A program made the translations under genes and the position numbers. From Spirogloea muscicola (lineage: Eukaryota; Streptophyta; Zygnematophyceae; Spirogloeales; Spirogloeaceae), in NCBI GenBank assembly GCA_009602725.1, contig WELB01000133.1, forward strand, positions 195,572 to 206,579: a stretch of DNA of 11,008 bases, in the 5' to 3' direction. Positions 8,801 to 11,008 of this stretch are shown here, one piece after another. How positions within the stretch are numbered: the stretch's first letter is position 1; each line of letters starts with the position of its first letter. The notes below the pieces were generated by a model. That model was not told the DNA's origin. It was given only the letters and a program-made list of their open reading frames with translations, and made no database searches.

Positions 8801-9136
8801 CCACAGCTGCTCCGCCAGCCGCACTGTCTCCAGCCCCTGAACCTCCGAGAGGTCCACGGCGGTGACATGGACGCCTCGATCCGCGCACGCCAGCGCGATC
8901 GCCCGGCCTGAGCGCACGCGCGGCACTCGCCATCGTCAGTCAGCTGATCAATTCACCAATGAATGCGGCACCGCAGAGGAGAGCCGCCGATATAGCTCGC
9001 CGGTCGCCGACAGGCGGCGGAGCGCGCTAGCAGAGCCGTGGCCCGGCCCGGCTCGGCAGGGCCATGGCGTCGGGCGCGCACCAATGCCGGAGCCGGCGCC
9101 GGTGATGAGCGCCGCGGAGCCGCGCGGCAGCGCCAT
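2843..9136 (-). CDS. Fused short-chain dehydrogenase / PTGR3-type medium-chain reductase, 18 exons, PTS1 end
   Basis: Exons in transcript order: 9136-9082, 8907-8743, 8571-8387, 8220-8115, 7829-7753, 7601-7493, 7330-7150, 6955-6829, 6586-6509, 6337-6230, 6002-5907, 5668-5594, 5313-5194, 5010-4882, 4008-3949, 3638-3552, 3292-3206, 2890-2843. They total 1,893 nt, 630 residues plus TGA. Every junction keeps frame; 16 introns are GT-AG and the last is GC-AG. The start is the ATG at 9136-9134 in GCCGCCATGG context, 11 codons before TGAGSGIG. Residues 1-260 are a complete classical SDR, 262-289 a hydrophilic linker with four Gln, and 294-630 a complete medium-chain reductase of the PTGR3/ZADH2 type. 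The last residues are SRL, a type 1 peroxisomal signal. By family, the first half would oxidise a secondary hydroxyl with NAD and the second would reduce the resulting enone with NADPH. The actual substrate is unknown; algal hydroxy-fatty acids or other oxylipins are my inference. A cryptic GTGAGT lies inside exon 6. Confidence 0.92.
2891..3205 (-). other. GC-AG intron 17 hiding the terminal exon
   Basis: After the Lys codon of SIGK the minus strand reads AAG|GCAAGT, the textbook GC-donor context, and no usable GT donor is nearby. The acceptor CTGTAG (TAG at 2893-2891) leads directly into VVVHIAADPLQQSRL and a stop. VVV after GK is what the PTGR3 family shows, and the frame is preserved. Reading through without splicing would end at 3131 in residues without family similarity. 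Confidence 0.75.
4260..4842. repeat. Long imperfect inverted repeat (foldback/MITE-like) in intron 14
   Basis: The left arm, about 4260-4523, matches the reverse complement of the right arm, about 4536-4842, around a centre near 4530. The closest blocks are the outer ends: CCACCATCC...ACTGATCTAGCA, ATTTCATGATTCG, GGCAAACAGAC, CGTCATCCAA and TACTTGTCTGGTAGA appear in both arms in order. The inner part is looser but collinear: ACAACACATCA, CATCAACATA, CTCATAG or TTCATAG, AACTCCCAT, then TTCCCCC against GGGGGAA at the centre. The right arm is longer by a 54-bp tandem duplication. Sparse extra matches reach outwards to about 4244 and 4857. In the pre-mRNA it would form a hairpin of about 250 bp with bulges. 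It encodes no visible transposase. Confidence 0.85.
4623..4730. repeat. 54-bp tandem duplication
   Basis: Copy 1 is 4623-4676 and copy 2 is 4677-4730. The period is exactly 54 with three substitutions and no gaps. It is confined to the right arm of the intron 14 inverted repeat; the left arm has a single counterpart near 4375-4410. The duplication therefore arose after the arms formed, or was lost from the left arm. Confidence 0.95.
7150..9136 (-). other. SDR half of the fusion (exons 1-7), 15-PGDH-like
   Basis: The half shows every hallmark of an active classical SDR. TGAGSGIG (residues 12-19) is the dinucleotide loop. Asp37, in VDLSE at the end of strand 2, points to NAD rather than NADP. 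NNAG is at 95-98, Asn124 lies in LNVNLVAV, Ser153 in NVASAAG, and Tyr166/Lys170 in YSGSK. The Ser-to-Tyr spacing of 13 matches human 15-hydroxyprostaglandin dehydrogenase (Ser138, Tyr151). Other blocks like HPGD are GRLDLCVNNAG, the Gly-Val-Ile-Ile-Asn strand, IRVNALCPE and the tail CLWITNRFGRLYWP (247-260). Length is close to the 266 residues of human 15-PGDH. Other SDRs share many of these features, so the substrate class is less certain than the fold. Confidence 0.88.
8663..8706. repeat. 20-bp tandem repeat in intron 2
   Basis: Two copies of GTTATCACAAGCGGCAACGG (8663-8682 and 8683-8702, one A/G difference) are followed by a partial GTTA. They lie inside intron 2 of the fusion gene and are too short to call anything beyond local slippage. 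Confidence 0.95.
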
Positions 9137-9210
9137 GGCGGCTCGCTGGCGTGGGACTACGGCCACGGTTCAGGGTTAGGGTTCACTCTAGGATCTGAGG
9201 TTTAGGGTTT
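9137..9210 (-). promoter_or_regulatory. Proximal 5' region of the fusion gene with telo-box motifs
   Basis: The minus strand upstream of the start codon carries AACCCTAACCC (9183-9173) and AAACCCTAAA (9210-9201), 37-74 nt before the ATG. AAACCCTAA is the plant telo-box, common near the starts of plant housekeeping genes. The ATG itself sits in a near-perfect Kozak context, GCCGCCATGG. No TATA box is evident in this stretch. The transcription start cannot be placed from sequence alone. Confidence 0.45.
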
Positions 9211-9556
9211 GGGCTGGCCTTTCACAGCCGTCGCCCTCTACTTGGAGAATATCCCTTTTCACAGTCACAGCCACCACTTCAGAACTGCCTCATTCCACTT
9301 GCTGCTCAGTGTTGCGCTACCCTTCTTGAAAGTTTCTTCTGGCTCTTCATCAACGTGCAGGGCGCGCTCTAAGTCAGGCCTCCGGCTTTCGTGGCGGCGC
9401 TCCAGCTCCCCAAGTTAGCTTGTCGGATTTGTTTGTGCTCGCCCATGGGTACTAGTGTCACCTTAGGCACCTTAGTTTAGGTCTCCGGTTTTGTAGCCTT
9501 GTTTAATTTGCACTAGACTCTGCCTGAACAATGTGTTGGCTCTAATTGGCCACCCT

Positions 9557-9720
9557 TTCATTTCATGCGCTCTTCGCGCATTCTCTCGCATTGGCTAACT
9601 TCCTAACCTCGTCCACTCTTGGGCTGCCCTTTCAGACCATTCTCAGGCCTTCGGGCTGGCCTCTCACAACCACCGCTGTCAATTTGGAAGCGCTGTTCTC
9701 TTCCACTTCATTTCATGCGC
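9557..9720. repeat. 14-bp direct repeat in the gene-free region
   Basis: TTCATTTCATGCGC occurs at 9557-9570 and 9707-9720, 150 bp apart, each followed by a short C/G-rich then TTCTCTC-type run. The second copy follows one of the GGGCTGGCC motifs. This suggests local duplication of a decayed repeat. Confidence 0.8.
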
Positions 9721-9913
9721 CCCGTGCGCCTTCTCTCTCTTCCACAGCCATTCGGAAGGAGGAGATCGGGGGCGATGTCTGTGAAAGAAAAAGCCGCTCA
9801 ACGAAGATGGACGATGTGGAAGAGCTAAGACCCCATATATTGTAACCCGCCGTCAAGGGCAACAGAGCGAGCAACTTGGTTGAGATGTACAAAAATGCGC
9901 CTTACTGCGTCCC

Positions 9914-9947
9914 TGCATGCCGGCATGCCGGCTTGCAGCCTATATAT
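9914..9947. repeat. 24-bp near-perfect palindrome followed by TATATAT
   Basis: Positions 9914-9937 read the same on both strands apart from one symmetrical mismatch, with the core GCATGCCGGCATGC, a perfect 14-bp palindrome. TATATAT starts at 9941. The layout could be a binding site next to a TATA box, but no gene can be assigned downstream, so a role is not supported. Confidence 0.7.
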
Positions 9948-10113
9948 CGTTTTGCGATGTCGTGTCTCAACCTATTTGCAGTGAGCTCAGGCTCATCCTT
10001 TACACCAGAAAGCTGGTCGAACTTCGCTAGTGGCACAAGGGCTTGCCAATTGCCGTCCTGCAATCTAGCATCAGTAAGCGACCTCTATGTGCTGACTCGT
10101 GGTTACTGAGCGG

Positions 10114-10128
10114 GTCAGCTTAGCTGAC
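10114..10128. repeat. Short inverted repeat, 7-bp arms
   Basis: GTCAGCT (10114-10120) and AGCTGAC (10122-10128) flank a single base. The right arm runs into TGACGT, a bZIP-type core. No gene is close enough to give it a role. Confidence 0.7.
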
Positions 10129-10705
10129 GTGCATCTGTCAATGTGCTTGCCTTTGTACTCGTCCACTCAAGGCCCTTCATTACTCAATACATAGTCCATT
10201 CTTGCAGCATTCCTTGGTTTTGCGGGCAGGCCGCGCTTTAGCTGCTGTCTCCAGGTTCCGACGGGGCGACACTGTTGCACCTTCTATTGATGCCGACCTG
10301 CACTTGCTGACTAGAGGTAATTGAGCGTCCATCCGCAGAAGTCAAGGAGAGTACTTTCGTGTAATCGTGTACCTTCTGGCTCATTCAAACCTTGTTTTTG
10401 CTCTTTGGGCTGGCCTCTCATAGCCATCCATTGCCGTACATTAGAAGAGCTGTTTGGTTTAGGTTGTCCAAGAGCCGCTGCCCCTTGTTCATTCTTCTTG
10501 TGGGCTGGCCGTTCACAGCCTTTGCCTTCTTCTGAAAGAGTCTATTTTCCTCTTCTTTCTTTCGAGAGCCTCCTTTCTCAAAGAGCAGGGTTAGCGACCT
10601 GGTCACTGGTATTAGCTGGCCTTCGGGCCCCTTTATTGGGGTGACCTCTTCCCCCCGGTCTGACAAAAGCCTTCCCTTGTGCTTGCCAATCCGATATCGG
10701 CTTTT

Positions 10706-11008
10706 CGTCATGGCCCCCGTCAGCACGGCTCTCCCCGCTGTGTGGCACCTCCAACCCTCCTTTCACCCACCCGCTCTCCCTCCTGCCATTGCTGCTTCCT
10801 CAACCTCCTCTAGCAGCTCCACAAGCGGTACCGGTCGAGTCGTCATGGCCCCCGTCAGCACGGCTCCCCCCGCTCTGTGGCACCTACGGCCCTCCTTTCC
10901 CCCACCCGCCCTCCCTCCTGCCATTGCTGCTTTCTCAACCTCCTCTAGCAGCTCCACAAGCGGTACAGGTCGAGTCGTCATGGCCCCCGTCAGCACGGCT
11001 CTCCCCGC
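10706..11008. repeat. 135-bp tandem minisatellite, running off the window
   Basis: Units begin at 10706, 10841 and 10976; the third is cut by the window end. The period is exactly 135 bp with a handful of substitutions and no net length change. Because 135 is a multiple of three, frames stay open across units. On the plus strand an open frame runs from 10536 through the end, with the first ATG of the repeat at 10710. It reads a Ser/Thr/Pro/Ala-rich 45-residue repeat that begins MAPVSTALPA and contains TSSSSSTSGTG. The minus strand is also open through both full units. Whether either is translated cannot be decided here. Confidence 0.9.

Larger units (their letters stand above)
9211..10520. 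repeat. Degenerate interspersed motif, five copies
   Basis: Copies of GGGCTGGCCTTTCACAGCC occur at 9211-9229 (exact), 9621-9638 (degenerate), 9653-9671, 10407-10425 and 10502-10520, with zero to a few changes, all on the plus strand. GGCTG and CAGCC at the ends can pair around an 8-base loop; this pairing is intact in the first and last copies. Some copies share a further weak block, a T-T-A-GAAGAG-CTGTT-like run, within the next 40 nt. The copies therefore look like remnants of a longer repeat unit. Family unknown. Confidence 0.7.
9230..10705. other. Gene-free repetitive region
   Basis: Apart from the short repeats listed separately, I see no gene in this stretch. The short open frames on both strands lack family similarity and domain motifs, and conspicuous codon bias. 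The plus strand is pyrimidine-rich. It may be intergenic sequence upstream of the minus-strand fusion gene, built from decayed repeats. Confidence 0.6.

Noticed and set aside
9164-9166. Start of the fusion gene at 9166
   Set aside because: The codon there is GTG. The ATG at 9136-9134 has a near-perfect Kozak context and gives the normal SDR N-terminal length.
9173-9210. True telomere or chromosome end
   Set aside because: There are only two or three imperfect TTTAGGG/TTAGGG units, with 1.8 kb of other sequence beyond. A promoter telo-box or a small interstitial remnant explains it better.
9546-9845. 99-codon plus-strand open frame in the repeat region
   Set aside because: It overlaps another open frame, carries two copies of the local direct repeat, and shows no domain or signal. 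Chance openness is more likely.

Overview
The window is nuclear DNA of a photosynthetic eukaryote, most likely a chlorophyte green alga. Both genes are intron-rich (at least 5 and 17 introns, nearly all GT-AG). The first encodes a COP9 signalosome subunit 1 of plant type. The only poly(A)-signal candidates downstream of the two stop codons are TGTAA, the green-algal element. Genus cannot be told from the sequence.

Layout: (1) 261-2172, plus strand: the last six exons (314 codons) of CSN1; its 5' part lies outside the window. (2) 2173-2842: convergent 3' ends, with one TGTAA element per gene and a perfect 11-bp hairpin just after the CSN1 signal. (3) 9136-2843, minus strand: a complete gene that I reconstructed as 18 exons (1,893 nt, 630 residues plus stop). 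Its first 260 residues form a classical short-chain dehydrogenase (SDR) resembling NAD-dependent 15-hydroxyprostaglandin dehydrogenase. Residues 294-630 form a medium-chain reductase of the PTGR3/ZADH2 type (15-oxoprostaglandin 13-reductase). The protein ends in SRL, a peroxisomal PTS1 signal. (4) 9137-11008: no recognisable gene. It holds telo-box motifs next to the start codon, five degenerate copies of a roughly 19-bp motif, small palindromes and a 135-bp minisatellite that runs off the window.

The fusion gene is the main point of interest. Its halves resemble the enzymes of two consecutive steps in hydroxy-lipid catabolism: oxidation of an allylic hydroxyl to an enone, then reduction of the enone double bond. 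A fused, probably peroxisomal, two-step oxylipin-processing enzyme is a testable hypothesis. Its intron 14 carries a 583-bp imperfect inverted repeat flanked by a 10-bp direct repeat, which would fold into a long hairpin in the pre-mRNA. CSN1 and the fusion gene are neighbours only; nothing suggests a functional link.
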